Source of the DNA: Methyloversatilis discipulorum
GTDB taxonomy: Bacteria; Pseudomonadota; Gammaproteobacteria; Burkholderiales; Rhodocyclaceae
Assembly: GCF_018780585.1 (NCBI RefSeq)
Contig: NZ_JADMJL010000016.1
Span: 220,766 to 284,765 of the forward strand
Length of the DNA stretch: 64,000 bases
Direction of reading: 5' to 3'
Below are positions 51,241-59,834 of the stretch, piece after piece (the stretch's first letter is position 1; each line of letters begins with the position of its first letter). Under the pieces are notes generated by a model. That model was not told the DNA's origin. It worked only from the letters and a program-made list of their open reading frames with translations, and did no database searches. A program made the position numbers and the translations under genes.

Positions 51241-51311
51241 GGGACGCCTTCCCGGTGATCGAATGAAAAAGAGGTTCCGCGCCGGGCGGAACAGATCCGG
51301 GAGAGGAAAAC

Positions 51312-52715
51312 ATGTCGTCAACACTGAATGCGACCGGGGCGGGCGGCCCGCAGTCGCTGAAGAAGGTGCTGGGTCCGCTGCAGCTGTGGGGCATCGCGGT
51401 CGGACTGGTCATTTCGGGCGAGTACTTCGGCTGGAGCTATGGCTGGAACTCGGCCGGCACGCTGGGCTTCCTGTGCGCCACCGTGCTGGTTGCGGCCATG
51501 TACGCGACCTTCATCTTCAGCTTCACCGAACTGTCTACCGCCATCCCGCACGCCGGCGGTCCCTTCGCCTACGCGCGGCGCGCCTTCGGACCCTTCGGCG
51601 GCTTCATCGCCGGTTTCGCCACGCTGGTCGAATTCGTGTTCGCGCCGCCGGCGATCTCGCTGGCCATCGGCGCCTATCTCAATGTGCAGTTCCCCAGCGT
51701 CGATCCGAAGATGATCGCGCTCGGCGCCTACGTCGTGTTCATCGCGCTGAACTGGGTGGGGGTGAGCATCGCCGCCACCTTTGAACTGTTCGTGACGTTG
51801 CTCGCCATCTTCGAACTGCTGCTGTTCATGGGCATCGTCGCGCCCGGCTGGAGCATGGCGAACTTCGTCGCCAATGGCTGGGCCGGCCAGAACGAGTTCT
51901 CCGGCGTTGCGCTGGCGGGCATCTTCGCGTCCATCCCGTTCGCCATCTGGTTCTTCCTGGCGATCGAGGGCGCGGCGATGGCGGCCGAGGAGGCACGCGA
52001 CCCGAAGCGCACGATTCCGGTCGCCTACGTGGCCGGCATCCTTACCCTGCTGGTGCTCGCCTTCGGTGTCATGATCTTTGCCGGCGGCGTCGGCGACTGG
52101 CGCCAGATCGCCAACATCAACGATCCGCTGCCGCAGGCGATGAAGGCGGTGGTGGGCGAGAACAGCGGCTGGCTGCACATGCTGGTGTGGATCGGCCTGT
52201 TCGGCCTGATCGCCTCCTTCCACGGCATCATCATGGGCTACTCGCGGCAGATCTTCGCGCTCGCCCGTGCCGGCTACCTGCCGCGCTACTTCGCCGCACT
52301 CAGCCCGCGTTTCCAGACGCCGCACCGCGCACTGCTGGCGGGGGGCGTGATCGGCGTGGTCGCCATCTTCAGCGACTCGTGGATCAGCTTCGGCGGCCAG
52401 ACGCTGACCGCCAACATCGTCACGATGTCGGTATTCGGTGCCATCGTCATGTACATCATGTCCATGGCCTCGCTGTTCAAGCTGCGCAAGAGCGAGCCGC
52501 TGCTGGAACGTTCGTACCGCGCGCCGTTCTATCCGGTATTCCCGGCCATCGCGCTGGCGCTGGGCGTGTTCTGCCTCGGCGCGATGGTGTGGTTCAACAC
52601 GCTGCTGGCCGGCGTCTTCCTCGGCCTGTTCGCGCTCGCCTCGGCCTACTTCTTCCTGACCGGCCAGCAGCGCGCCGACGCACCGGAAGACGTGATGCTG
52701 GCCGGCAGCCGCTGA
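51312..52715 (+). CDS. eat: Ethanolamine permease
   Basis: 467 residues with about twelve helices, APC family. Segments typical of ethanolamine permeases are LGPLQLWGIAVGLVISGEYFGWSYGW at the N-terminus, FTELSTAIPHAGGPFAYARR, and FFLAIEGAAMAAEEARDPKRT. It imports ethanolamine for EutBC. GAGAGG lies before the ATG. It is followed ten bases after its stop by eutB, so they share a transcript. Confidence 0.92.
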   Translation: MSSTLNATGAGGPQSLKKVLGPLQLWGIAVGLVISGEYFGWSYGWNSAGTLGFLCATVLVAAMYATFIFSFTELSTAIPHAGGPFAYARRAFGPFGGFIAGFATLVEFVFAPPAISLAIGAYLNVQFPSVDPKMIALGAYVVFIALNWVGVSIAATFELFVTLLAIFELLLFMGIVAPGWSMANFVANGWAGQNEFSGVALAGIFASIPFAIWFFLAIEGAAMAAEEARDPKRTIPVAYVAGILTLLVLAFGVMIFAGGVGDWRQIANINDPLPQAMKAVVGENSGWLHMLVWIGLFGLIASFHGIIMGYSRQIFALARAGYLPRYFAALSPRFQTPHRALLAGGVIGVVAIFSDSWISFGGQTLTANIVTMSVFGAIVMYIMSMASLFKLRKSEPLLERSYRAPFYPVFPAIALALGVFCLGAMVWFNTLLAGVFLGLFALASAYFFLTGQQRADAPEDVMLAGSR

Positions 52716-52725
52716 GGAGAGCGCC

Positions 52726-54132
52726 ATGGCTTATCGCGTGACGGTGGGCGGGGAGGCGTTCAGCTTCCCCGACCTGAAGACGGTGATGGCCTGCGCCAGC
52801 CCGGCCCGCTCCGGCGACGTGCTGGCCGGCGTGGCAGCAGGCTCCGCGCTGCGCCGTGTGGCGGCGCGGCACGCGCTGGCCGACATCCCGCTGGCCACCT
52901 TCCTGAACGAGGCGCTGGTGCCGTACGAGGAGGACGAGATCACGCGCCTCATCGTCGACAGCCATGACCGCGCCGCCTTCGCGACGATCGCCCATCTGAC
53001 GGTGGGCGGTTTCCGCGAGTGGCTGCTCGACGACGCGGCCGACGCTGACGCGCTGACCGCGGTATCGCCGGGCCTGACGCCGGAAATGGTCGCGGCGGTA
53101 AGCAAGCTCATGCGCAACCAGGACCTGATCGCGGTGGCGCGCAAATGCCGCGTGGTGACGCAGTTCCGCAACACGATAGGCCTGCCCGGCCATCTGGCGG
53201 TGCGGCTGCAGCCGAACCACCCGACCGACGATCTGCGCGGCGTGGCGGCCTCGACGCTGGACGGTCTGCTGTGCGGCGCCGGTGATGCGGTGATCGGCAT
53301 CAATCCGGCCTCCGACAGCCTGCCCGCCATCGCCAGCCTGCTGCACATGCTGGACGAGCTGATCGAACGCTTCGACATTCCGACCCAGAGCTGCGTGCTG
53401 ACGCACGTGACCAATACGGTGAAGCTGATCGAGCAGGGCGCGCCGGTCGATCTGGTGTTCCAGTCGGTCGGCGGCACCGAAAAGACGAACGCCTCGTTCG
53501 GCGTCAGTCTGGCGGTACTCGACGAGGCGTATGACGCAGCGCTGTCGCTCGGCCGCGGCACGCTCGGCGACAACGTCATGTATTTCGAGACCGGGCAGGG
53601 CAGCGCATTGTCCGCCAACGCCCACCACGGCGTGGACCAGCAGACCTGCGAGGCGCGCGCCTACGCGGTGGCGCGCCGCTACAAGCCGCTGCTGATCAAT
53701 ACCGTGGTCGGCTTCATCGGCCCGGAGTACCTGTACGACGGTAAGCAGATCATCCGCGCCGGGCTGGAGGATCACTTCTGCGGCAAGCTGCTCGGCCTGC
53801 CGCTGGGCTGCGACGTCTGCTACACCAATCACGCCGAAGCCGACCAGGACGACATGGACACGCTGCTGGTGCTGCTCGGCGCCGCCGGCATTCCGTTCGT
53901 GATTGGCGTGCCGGGGGCGGACGACATCATGCTCAACTACCAGAGCACCTCCTTCCACGACGCGCTGTTCCTGCGCCGCACGCTGGGCCTGAAGCGCGCG
54001 CCCGAATTCGAGCGCTGGCTGCAGTCCATCGGCCTCACCGATCCGAACGGCGAACTGCTGCGCGGCAGCGGCCGCGCGCTGGTCGACGGCATCACCTCGC
54101 TGGCTGCGTTGCCCTCGCCGCGCGCCGCATGA
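52726..54132 (+). CDS. eutB: Ethanolamine ammonia-lyase, large subunit
   Basis: 468 residues. Family segments: VSPGLTPEMVAAVSKLMRNQDL, VTQFRNTIGLPGHLAVRLQPNHPTD, GINPASDSLPAIASLLHMLDEL, the QSVGGTEKTNASFGV segment, and FETGQGSALSANAHHGVDQQT. It binds ethanolamine in a TIM barrel and, with EutC and adenosylcobalamin, gives acetaldehyde and ammonia. GAGGAGA precedes the ATG. No eutA reactivase or microcompartment genes are near, so this is the short cytosolic form of the pathway. Confidence 0.95.
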   Translation: MAYRVTVGGEAFSFPDLKTVMACASPARSGDVLAGVAAGSALRRVAARHALADIPLATFLNEALVPYEEDEITRLIVDSHDRAAFATIAHLTVGGFREWLLDDAADADALTAVSPGLTPEMVAAVSKLMRNQDLIAVARKCRVVTQFRNTIGLPGHLAVRLQPNHPTDDLRGVAASTLDGLLCGAGDAVIGINPASDSLPAIASLLHMLDELIERFDIPTQSCVLTHVTNTVKLIEQGAPVDLVFQSVGGTEKTNASFGVSLAVLDEAYDAALSLGRGTLGDNVMYFETGQGSALSANAHHGVDQQTCEARAYAVARRYKPLLINTVVGFIGPEYLYDGKQIIRAGLEDHFCGKLLGLPLGCDVCYTNHAEADQDDMDTLLVLLGAAGIPFVIGVPGADDIMLNYQSTSFHDALFLRRTLGLKRAPEFERWLQSIGLTDPNGELLRGSGRALVDGITSLAALPSPRAA

Positions 54133-54170
54133 GATCCACATCCATTTCAAACAGACCGGGAGCTTTCTTC

Positions 54171-55016
54171 ATGACTTCGATCCGCCACACCACGCTGCTC
54201 TGTGCAGCCCTGTTCGCCGCCGCACCGCTGGCACACGCCGAAGAGGCCGCGCCGGCCTCCGACTGGACGGTGCCGATGAGCGTCACGCTGGTCAGCGACT
54301 ACATCTTCCGCGGCCAGTCGCAGACCTGGGGCGGTCCGGCGCTGCAGTTCAGCATCGAGGCGGTGCACAGTTCGGGCTTCTACGCCGGCTTCTTCGCGTC
54401 GAACGTGTCCGATCACTGGCTGCCGGGCGCAGCGGTCGAAACCGACCTCTACGGTGGCTACCGCACCAAGGTGGCGGACACGATAGGCGTCGATGTCGGC
54501 GCCGTGTATTACATGTACCCGGGAGCCAACTGGGACGATTCGCCCTTCACCGGCTTCAACGCACGCAACCGTCTCGACACTGCCGAAGCCTATGTCGCGC
54601 TGAACTGGGAATGGCTCACCTTCAAGACCGGGCGCACGCTGAACGAATACTTCGGCTGGAGCACCAACAATTCGCCGGTCAATGGTGGCTTCTTCGGCGA
54701 CCTGTCGGCTGGCGTCACCGGCAATACGCGCGGTTCGCATTACTTCGAACTGAACGCTGCCTACGACGTGGCCGAAGGGTGGAACGTCAGCGGTCAGATC
54801 GGTCGCCAGATCGTGCGTAATTCGACCGGACTGGACATCACCTACTACAAGATCGGCGTCACCCGCGCGCTGCCGGATGGCTGGTCGGCCGGCGTGTTCT
54901 ACTCGGCATAGAGCGAGCCGAACGCGTACAAGGACTTCGTCAGCCTGGACAACGGGCGGTCGGATTCCGACATTGCGAAGGACAAGCTGTTCGTCAGCGT
55001 GACCAAGGCCTTCTGA
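54171..55016 (+). pseudogene. TorF-family porin gene interrupted by an in-frame TAG
   Basis: The frame starts at ATG 54171 (GGGAG upstream) with signal peptide MTSIRHTTLLCAALFAAAPLAHA. The body is a beta-barrel of the Gcw_chp/TorF porin family (VTLVSDYIFRGQSQTWGGPA, DTAEAYVALNWEWLTF). At 54909-54911 a TAG stops it after FYSA (246 residues). The same frame then runs on for 34 codons, SEPNAYKDFVSLDNGRSDS... KLFVSVTKAF, to TGA at 55014-55016, ending in the Phe required by barrel proteins. So the true gene is 282 codons with one amber change, most simply from CAG. It sits between eutB and eutC and may carry ethanolamine across the outer membrane. Confidence 0.8.
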
Positions 55017-55078
55017 GATGGCGTCGGCCCCGGGCAGCGACGGCCGGGGCCGGCGCGAGGAACGTGAAGAGATGTGCG

Positions 55079-55882
55079 ATGAAGGATGAAGACAAGGACG
55101 GCGCGCTGAGCGACAGCACGGATGCCTGGGCGCTGTGGCGCAGTTTCACGTCGGCGCGCATCGGCCTGGGCCGCGTCGGCAACGCCGTGCCCACCGCGGA
55201 AGCGCTGGGCTGCGGTCTGGCCCACGCGCTGGCCCGCGACGCCATCCACACGCCGCTCGATGTGGCGGCGCTGGCCTCCGAACTGAACGCGCAGGACTGG
55301 CCGGCACTGCCGGTGAAAAGCCGTGCGCCCGACCGCGAAACCTATCTGCGCCGGCCTGATCTCGGCCGCCGGCTCGACCCCGATGACCGCGTACGGCTGG
55401 ATGGCATGCGCGGCGAGGGCTGCGATCTGGCGGTGGTGATCGGCGACGGCCTCTCGTCGGCGGCGGTGGCGCGGCACGCGGTGCCGCTGCTCGCGGCGCT
55501 GTATCCGCTGCTGCCAGAAGAGTGGTGCATCGCGCCGGTGGTGATCGCCACCCAGGCGCGCGTGGCGCTGGCCGACGAGGTCGGCGAGGCGCTGGGCGCA
55601 CGCATGGTGGCCATGCTGATCGGCGAGCGGCCGGGGCTCAGTTCGCCGGACAGCCTCGGCGTCTACCTGACCTGGGCGCCGCGCGTCGGCCGGTCGGACG
55701 CTGAGCGCAACTGCATATCGAATGTGCGGCCCGAGGGCCAGCCCTATGGTGCCGCCGCCTATCGCCTGAACTGGCTGATGCAGCAGGCGAGTGCACTGCG
55801 CCTGACCGGCGTCGGACTGAAGGACGAGAGCGACCACACGCTGCCGCTGATCGACCGGGCAGGCGCGCCGCGGCTCGACTGA
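55079..55882 (+). CDS. eutC: Ethanolamine ammonia-lyase, small subunit
   Basis: 267 residues from ATG 55079 (MKDEDKDGAL); a GTG at 55064 adds five residues and has GAGG too close. Family segments: FTSARIGLGRVGNAVPTAE, RPDLGRRL, LAVVIGDGLSSAAVARHAVPLL, IGERPGLSSPDSLGVYLTW and ERNCISNVRPEG. EutC contributes to the adenosylcobalamin-binding interface with EutB. It is 62 bases after the end of the porin gene and closes the operon before a hairpin terminator. Confidence 0.93.
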   Translation: MKDEDKDGALSDSTDAWALWRSFTSARIGLGRVGNAVPTAEALGCGLAHALARDAIHTPLDVAALASELNAQDWPALPVKSRAPDRETYLRRPDLGRRLDPDDRVRLDGMRGEGCDLAVVIGDGLSSAAVARHAVPLLAALYPLLPEEWCIAPVVIATQARVALADEVGEALGARMVAMLIGERPGLSSPDSLGVYLTWAPRVGRSDAERNCISNVRPEGQPYGAAAYRLNWLMQQASALRLTGVGLKDESDHTLPLIDRAGAPRLD

Positions 55883-55900
55883 GAGCAAGGCGCGGCGGCA

Positions 55901-55931
55901 AAGAAAAAGGGCGACGCATCTGCGTCGCCCT
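55901..55931 (-). terminator. Terminator of the flagellar operon (shared stem with the eut end)
   Basis: AGGGCGACGCA (55908-55918) and TGCGTCGCCCT (55921-55931) form an 11-bp stem. On the minus strand it runs into TTTTTCTTT, a proper terminator 46 bases after fliN. On the plus strand it lies 25 bases after eutC but lacks a T-run. Confidence 0.85.
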
Positions 55932-55976
55932 GAAACCCGATTCAATCTGGTCGAATCAGGAGGAGGTTCGTAGGCT

Positions 55977-56423
55977 TCAGCGCTTGAGCTTCTTCATGCG
56001 CTCGGCCGGGGTGATGATGTCGGTGAGGCGGATGCCGAACTTGTCGTTCACCACCACCACCTCGCCCTGCGCAATCAGCGTGCCATTGACCAGCACGTCC
56101 ATCGGCTCGCCCGCCATGCCGTCGAGCTCGACCACCGAGCCGTGGCCCAGTTGCAGCAGGTTGCGGATCGAAATCTTGGTACGGCCCAGTTCCACGGTCA
56201 GCTGCACCGGGATGTCGAGGATCATTTCGAAGTCGCGCAGGCCTTCGGCAGGCTTGTTCGCGCTTTCCCCGAATTGCTGGAATATGTTCGCCGGCTGCGC
56301 CTCCACCGTTGCGTGGTCGGCGTCCAGTGCGGCGAGTGCTTCGTCTGCGGTGGTCTGTTCCGCCATCGCGGCGGCCCAGTCATCGTCACTGACTTGTTCT
56401 TCGGCTTCGGCCAGATCGCTCAT
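55977..56423 (-). CDS. fliN: Flagellar motor switch protein FliN
   Basis: 148 residues. An acidic, Ala-rich extension (1-65) precedes the SpoA/SurfACE domain (about 68-148: ILDIPVQLTVELGRTKISIRNLL, LGHGSVVELD, and DVLVNGTLIAQGEVVVV). FliN rings the bottom of the C-ring and helps set switch and export. It overlaps fliM by four bases. It is the last gene of the operon visible in this window. Confidence 0.93.
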   Translation of the reverse strand: MSDLAEAEEQVSDDDWAAAMAEQTTADEALAALDADHATVEAQPANIFQQFGESANKPAEGLRDFEMILDIPVQLTVELGRTKISIRNLLQLGHGSVVELDGMAGEPMDVLVNGTLIAQGEVVVVNDKFGIRLTDIITPAERMKKLKR

Positions 56424-57445
56424 GGTTTTTCCTCACCTGTCTTCTTGCCCTGGGCGTTCAGGGCGTGCTCGATCAACTCTTCCTCGCCGGCCATGAAACG
56501 CTCGATGCGCAATGCGTAGTGCCCGTTCTGAACGCCGTACTTGCACTGCAACACGTCTATGCCATCGACCGCGGCCGTCACCGTCTCTGGGATAGTTATC
56601 GGAATGATGTCGCCAACCTTTAGGTTGTTGAGGCCGCCCAGGGTCAGCGAGCCGTCGCCGAGGTTCACCGACAGTTCGACCGCGGCGTCCTGCACCTGAC
56701 GGGTCAGCAGCTTGATCCAGCGGTTGTCCGAACTGACGCTGTCGCTCTGCATCGACGAATTCAGGATGTCGCGCAGCGGCTCGACCATCGAATAGGGCAG
56801 GCAGATGTGCATCTCCGCCGACACACCGCCCAGCTCGACGGTGAAGGTCGAGGCGACGACGATTTCCGACGGCGTGGCGATGTTGGCGAACTGCGAGTTC
56901 ATTTCCGAGCGCATGTACTCGAACTTGATCTTGTGCACCGGCTCCCACGAGCGCTCGTACTCGGCGAAGAACACGTCGAGCAGGCCGTGGATGATGCGCT
57001 GCTCGGTCGCCGTGAAATCGCGCCCTTCGACCCGAGTATGGAAGCGTCCGTCGCCGCCGAACATGTTGTCGATGACCAGGAACACCAGGTTCGGGTCGAA
57101 CACGACGAGACCCGTACCGCGCAGCGGCTTCACCTGGACCAGGTTCAGGTTGGTCGGTACCACCAGATTGCGGATGAATTCCGAGTACTTCTGCAGGCGG
57201 ATCGGGCCGAGCGAAATCTCGGCGCTGCGCTGCATGAAATTGAACAGGCCGATGCGCAGGTAACGGGCGAAACGCTCGTGGATCAGCTCCAGCGTGGGCA
57301 TGCGCCCGCGGACGATTCTTTCCTGGGTGCCGAGGTTGTATGGGCGAATGCCGCCGGTGTCGTCCTCCTGGACGGCTTCGTCGGTTTCGCCGGTGACGCC
57401 CTTCAGCAGGGCATCGACCTCTTCCTGGGAAAGAAAGTCGGACAT
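56420..57445 (-). CDS. fliM: Flagellar motor switch protein FliM
   Basis: 341 residues. The N-terminal CheY-P-binding peptide is LSQEEVDALLKGV (4-16), then the CheC-like middle domain with GGDGRFHTRVEGRDFTATEQ (GGxG switch motif) and a C-terminal SpoA domain (LTLGGLNNLKVGDIIPI). It links CheY-phosphate to motor reversal. It lies 26 bases after fliL and overlaps fliN. Confidence 0.95.
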   Translation of the reverse strand: MSDFLSQEEVDALLKGVTGETDEAVQEDDTGGIRPYNLGTQERIVRGRMPTLELIHERFARYLRIGLFNFMQRSAEISLGPIRLQKYSEFIRNLVVPTNLNLVQVKPLRGTGLVVFDPNLVFLVIDNMFGGDGRFHTRVEGRDFTATEQRIIHGLLDVFFAEYERSWEPVHKIKFEYMRSEMNSQFANIATPSEIVVASTFTVELGGVSAEMHICLPYSMVEPLRDILNSSMQSDSVSSDNRWIKLLTRQVQDAAVELSVNLGDGSLTLGGLNNLKVGDIIPITIPETVTAAVDGIDVLQCKYGVQNGHYALRIERFMAGEEELIEHALNAQGKKTGEEKP

Positions 57446-57471
57446 GATCTTCCTCGCTGTTCTCTTCGGCG

Positions 57472-58080
57472 CTACTGCACGATGAAGGAGGTGAAGAGCA
57501 CCGATTCGACCGGACCTATCGGTTCCTCGGGCTCGCCCTTGCGGTTACGCGGTACCTCGCCGACGATGGCATTGACCGCGTGCTTGATGTCTTCCGCCAG
57601 TTGCTCGCGGCCTTCCGCGCTGCCAAGTTCCGAGGCTTTCTTGCCGGACAGCAGCATCAGCACGCGGTGGCGGATTTCCGGCATGTAGGCCTTCAGGTTG
57701 TCGGCCGCAGGTTGTTCATCGACGCGCAGCGTCGCCTTGACCTGCAAGTACTGGTCGACTGCGGTTTCGGGCTGCAGATTGACGGTGAAGGGGTCGAGTT
57801 CGACGAAGACCGGCGGCAGGCCCTTGGCTTCCGCATCCTTCTTCTTCTTCAGCTTGGCCTTCTTCGCTTCCTTGGCGGCTGCCTCATGATCGTCCTCGGC
57901 AACGACTTCCTCGCCGTCCTCGCCTTCGTCGGCGTGACTGCCACCCATCATGAAGAAGGCCGCGGCGCCGCCCAGTATCACCACCACCAGCAAGGCGATG
58001 ATGATGACGAGCATCTTGTTGCCCTTCTTCTTCGGTGCGTCTGCTCCGGCTTCGTCCGGGGTGGCGGCTGCTTTGGCCAT
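57472..58080 (-). CDS. fliL: Flagellar basal body-associated protein FliL
   Basis: 202 residues from ATG 58080 with AGGAG. Lys-rich cytoplasmic start, one membrane helix (about 23-46, LVIIIALLVVVILGGAAAFFMM), a long charged stalk of Glu/Asp then Lys (50-85), and the periplasmic FliL domain (VFVELDPFTVNLQPE, YLQVKATLRV, RHRVLMLLSGK). FliL supports stators at the motor. The stalk is longer and more polarised in charge than in enteric FliL. Confidence 0.92.
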   Translation of the reverse strand: MAKAAATPDEAGADAPKKKGNKMLVIIIALLVVVILGGAAAFFMMGGSHADEGEDGEEVVAEDDHEAAAKEAKKAKLKKKKDAEAKGLPPVFVELDPFTVNLQPETAVDQYLQVKATLRVDEQPAADNLKAYMPEIRHRVLMLLSGKKASELGSAEGREQLAEDIKHAVNAIVGEVPRNRKGEPEEPIGPVESVLFTSFIVQ

Positions 58081-58140
58081 ATTCGATGCTCCTGTCTGAT
58101 TCGGAATTGTCGGCGGGCACACATGCCTTTCAATGTCCGA

Positions 58141-58167
58141 ATAACGGCTGATTGATCCGTTTTTTTA
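58141..58167 (-). promoter_or_regulatory. Possible sigma-28 promoter before fliL
   Basis: On the minus strand TAAA (58167-58164), 15-bp spacer, GCCGTTAT (58148-58141); the flagellar sigma-28 consensus is TAAA-N15-GCCGATAA. It lies 60 bases before the fliL ATG, in the longest gap of the operon (157 bp). Confidence 0.35.
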
Positions 58168-58237
58168 GTGCCGGAGCGGTTTTTTGCTCGACAGGTGCAT
58201 CCCGACCTTTGCGGCTGCCACGGATTTCGGGGGGCAG

Positions 58238-59248
58238 TCAGGCGAACAGATCGACCAGACCGGTGCCGCGCCGCGCGGTCTGGCTGACCGCGAGCTCGCC
58301 GCTGTCGCGACCACGCTGGCCGCGCTGTTCTCCGCCCTGGCCTTCGCGCGAGGGCTGGTCGCTGCTGACGTTCGCCTCGCCCAGCGAAATACCGCCTTCG
58401 GCCAGCATTTCACGCAGACGGGGCATGGCCTGTTCGAGCGCTTCACGCACCAGCGGATTGGCCGATACGAATTGTGCAGTGCTGAGGTCGGAGCCGATCT
58501 CCAGCGTGATTTCGATGCGACCCAGATGCGGCGGCGTCAGCACCAGTTCGGCCTTGCTCATGCCCTGATCGGCCAGCCAGCTGATCTGGTGGCCGACGTC
58601 GTCGGCCCAGCCCGGCTGGCTCACCGGCGTGGCGACCGTCATCTCGGTCTTCGGCTGCTGGGCTGCCGCCATATGGGCGCGGAAGTCGGCGTGCTGTGCC
58701 TGCTGCATCGTGCCGGTGGTGTTGTCGGCGAAGGCGTCGGGCAGCACGTCGGCAGCGAGGTCGAAGTCCGGCAGCGTTTTGCCGTCTACCTCCACGTCGC
58801 TGCCGGCCTGGGCGGCAATCCCTGCCGCCAGCGGGTCCGCATTGCCCTTTGCCGCTTTGCCGCCATTGCCGCCGGTGAGGTCGGACAACGCCGTCGTGGC
58901 TTCGCTTTCGCTCGAAGCCGCCGCTTTCAGCGCGTCGGCCAGCTGCAGCACAGGTGTCAGCAGCAGGCCGGCGGCGAGCATGTCGGCGCCGCTCTGTGGG
59001 GTTTCGGTGGTGATCAGTTCCTGCGCGTCCTCGTCCGGCTTGATGGCGTCGGCCATCAGGTCGGCCAGCAGCTCGGGCGGAAGTTCGCGCCCCTGTCCGC
59101 TGGCCAGCAGGTTGTCCTTGAGCAGGTTGGCGAAGGCGGCGGCGTCTTCGCCGCTCAGTTCGCCAGCAATGCCGCGGATCTCTCCGACCGGGCCGGACGT
59201 GGCGAGCGGGTTCGATGAAGTGGGCAGGTTAAGCGTCGGTGCCGGCAT
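58238..59248 (-). CDS. fliK: Flagellar hook-length control protein FliK
   Basis: 336 residues with the usual two parts: a flexible Ala/Gly/Gln-rich N-terminal half, used as a molecular ruler, and a compact C-terminal Flg_hook domain (about 225-305: KAELVLTPPHLGRIEITLEIGSDL, then a MPRLREMLAEGGISLGEANV). It measures hook length and switches export through FlhB. It is the first gene behind a sigma-54-like promoter and begins a fliKLMN sub-unit of the operon. Confidence 0.88.
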   Translation of the reverse strand: MPAPTLNLPTSSNPLATSGPVGEIRGIAGELSGEDAAAFANLLKDNLLASGQGRELPPELLADLMADAIKPDEDAQELITTETPQSGADMLAAGLLLTPVLQLADALKAAASSESEATTALSDLTGGNGGKAAKGNADPLAAGIAAQAGSDVEVDGKTLPDFDLAADVLPDAFADNTTGTMQQAQHADFRAHMAAAQQPKTEMTVATPVSQPGWADDVGHQISWLADQGMSKAELVLTPPHLGRIEITLEIGSDLSTAQFVSANPLVREALEQAMPRLREMLAEGGISLGEANVSSDQPSREGQGGEQRGQRGRDSGELAVSQTARRGTGLVDLFA

Positions 59249-59277
59249 GGTGATCTCTCCTGTGACGGAGGGACCAC

Positions 59278-59293
59278 AGCACTATCCGTGCCA
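59278..59293 (-). promoter_or_regulatory. Sigma-54 promoter before fliK
   Basis: On the minus strand TGGCACG-GATA-GTGCT: GG at 59292-59291 and GC at 59280-59279, ten bases apart. The start would be near 59267, 19 bases before the fliK ATG. Sigma-54 control of flagellar class II genes is usual in Pseudomonas- and Vibrio-type cascades. Confidence 0.65.
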
Positions 59294-59316
59294 GTTGCCG
59301 GCAAGGGTGGAGCAGT

Positions 59317-59754
59317 TCAGTCGTCGTTGACCTGACGGCCTGAACGGTCGTCGTTCACCCGCTGCTCGGCACGTGCCTGTTTGCGGGCGACGCCTGCGTG
59401 GTGGCGGTCGGACAGCGTTTCGAACGCCTTGACCCGGGTACGCGTGTCCAGCCACTCGCGCTGGCCTGCTTGGGCGAGATCGCGTGAGCGCTCGACCTGA
59501 CGCTGCTGGTGACAGATGGCGTCATCGATGCGGGCAAGGAAGGCGCGGTAATTGGACCACTGGTTGGGCGTCAGGCCGCTGCGTGCAGCTGCCATGAACT
59601 GGCCCTGGTACTCGTTGCGGTACTGCTCGAGCATGTCGAGCTTGCGCGTGTTGTCCTGTTCGCTGGCCATCAGCGCAGCCAGCGCACGGGCGGCTTCGTC
59701 CATGCGCGTGACGCTGAGATCCAGGATGGATTGGAGTCGGAATTGTTCAGCCAT
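59317..59754 (-). CDS. fliJ: Flagellar export chaperone FliJ
   Basis: 145 residues, almost entirely alpha-helical with heptad-like spacing (FRLQSILDLSVTRMDEAARALA), the antiparallel coiled coil of FliJ. It binds FliI and FlhA and escorts export. The C-terminus repeats NDDRSGRQVNDD, an odd short duplication. It is 80 bases after fliI. Confidence 0.88.
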   Translation of the reverse strand: MAEQFRLQSILDLSVTRMDEAARALAALMASEQDNTRKLDMLEQYRNEYQGQFMAAARSGLTPNQWSNYRAFLARIDDAICHQQRQVERSRDLAQAGQREWLDTRTRVKAFETLSDRHHAGVARKQARAEQRVNDDRSGRQVNDD

Positions 59755-59788
59755 GACTTGAAAGCATCGTTCCGATCATCGGGGCCGG

Positions 59789-59806
59789 GCGTGATCCAGA
59801 TCACGC
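59789..59806. promoter_or_regulatory. CRP-like palindrome between fliI and fliJ
   Basis: GCGTGATC-CA-GATCACGC, a perfect 8-2-8 palindrome that contains GTGA-N6-TCAC, the core of CRP/FNR-family sites. It lies 35-52 bases before the fliJ ATG on the minus strand. Confidence 0.5.
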
Positions 59807-59834
59807 ATTTTCGGCCAGTGACGGATTTTTGCAA

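Noticed and set aside
54909-54911. In-frame TAG considered as a pyrrolysine codon
   Set aside because: There are no pylT or pylS genes here, the surrounding protein is a porin, and the simplest reading is a CAG to TAG change.
56070-56086. Sigma-54 consensus TGGCACG-CTGA-TTGCG on the minus strand
   Set aside because: It lies inside fliN and codes the conserved V-N-G-T-L-I-A-Q, and no minus-strand gene follows fliN within the window until eutR, beyond a terminator.
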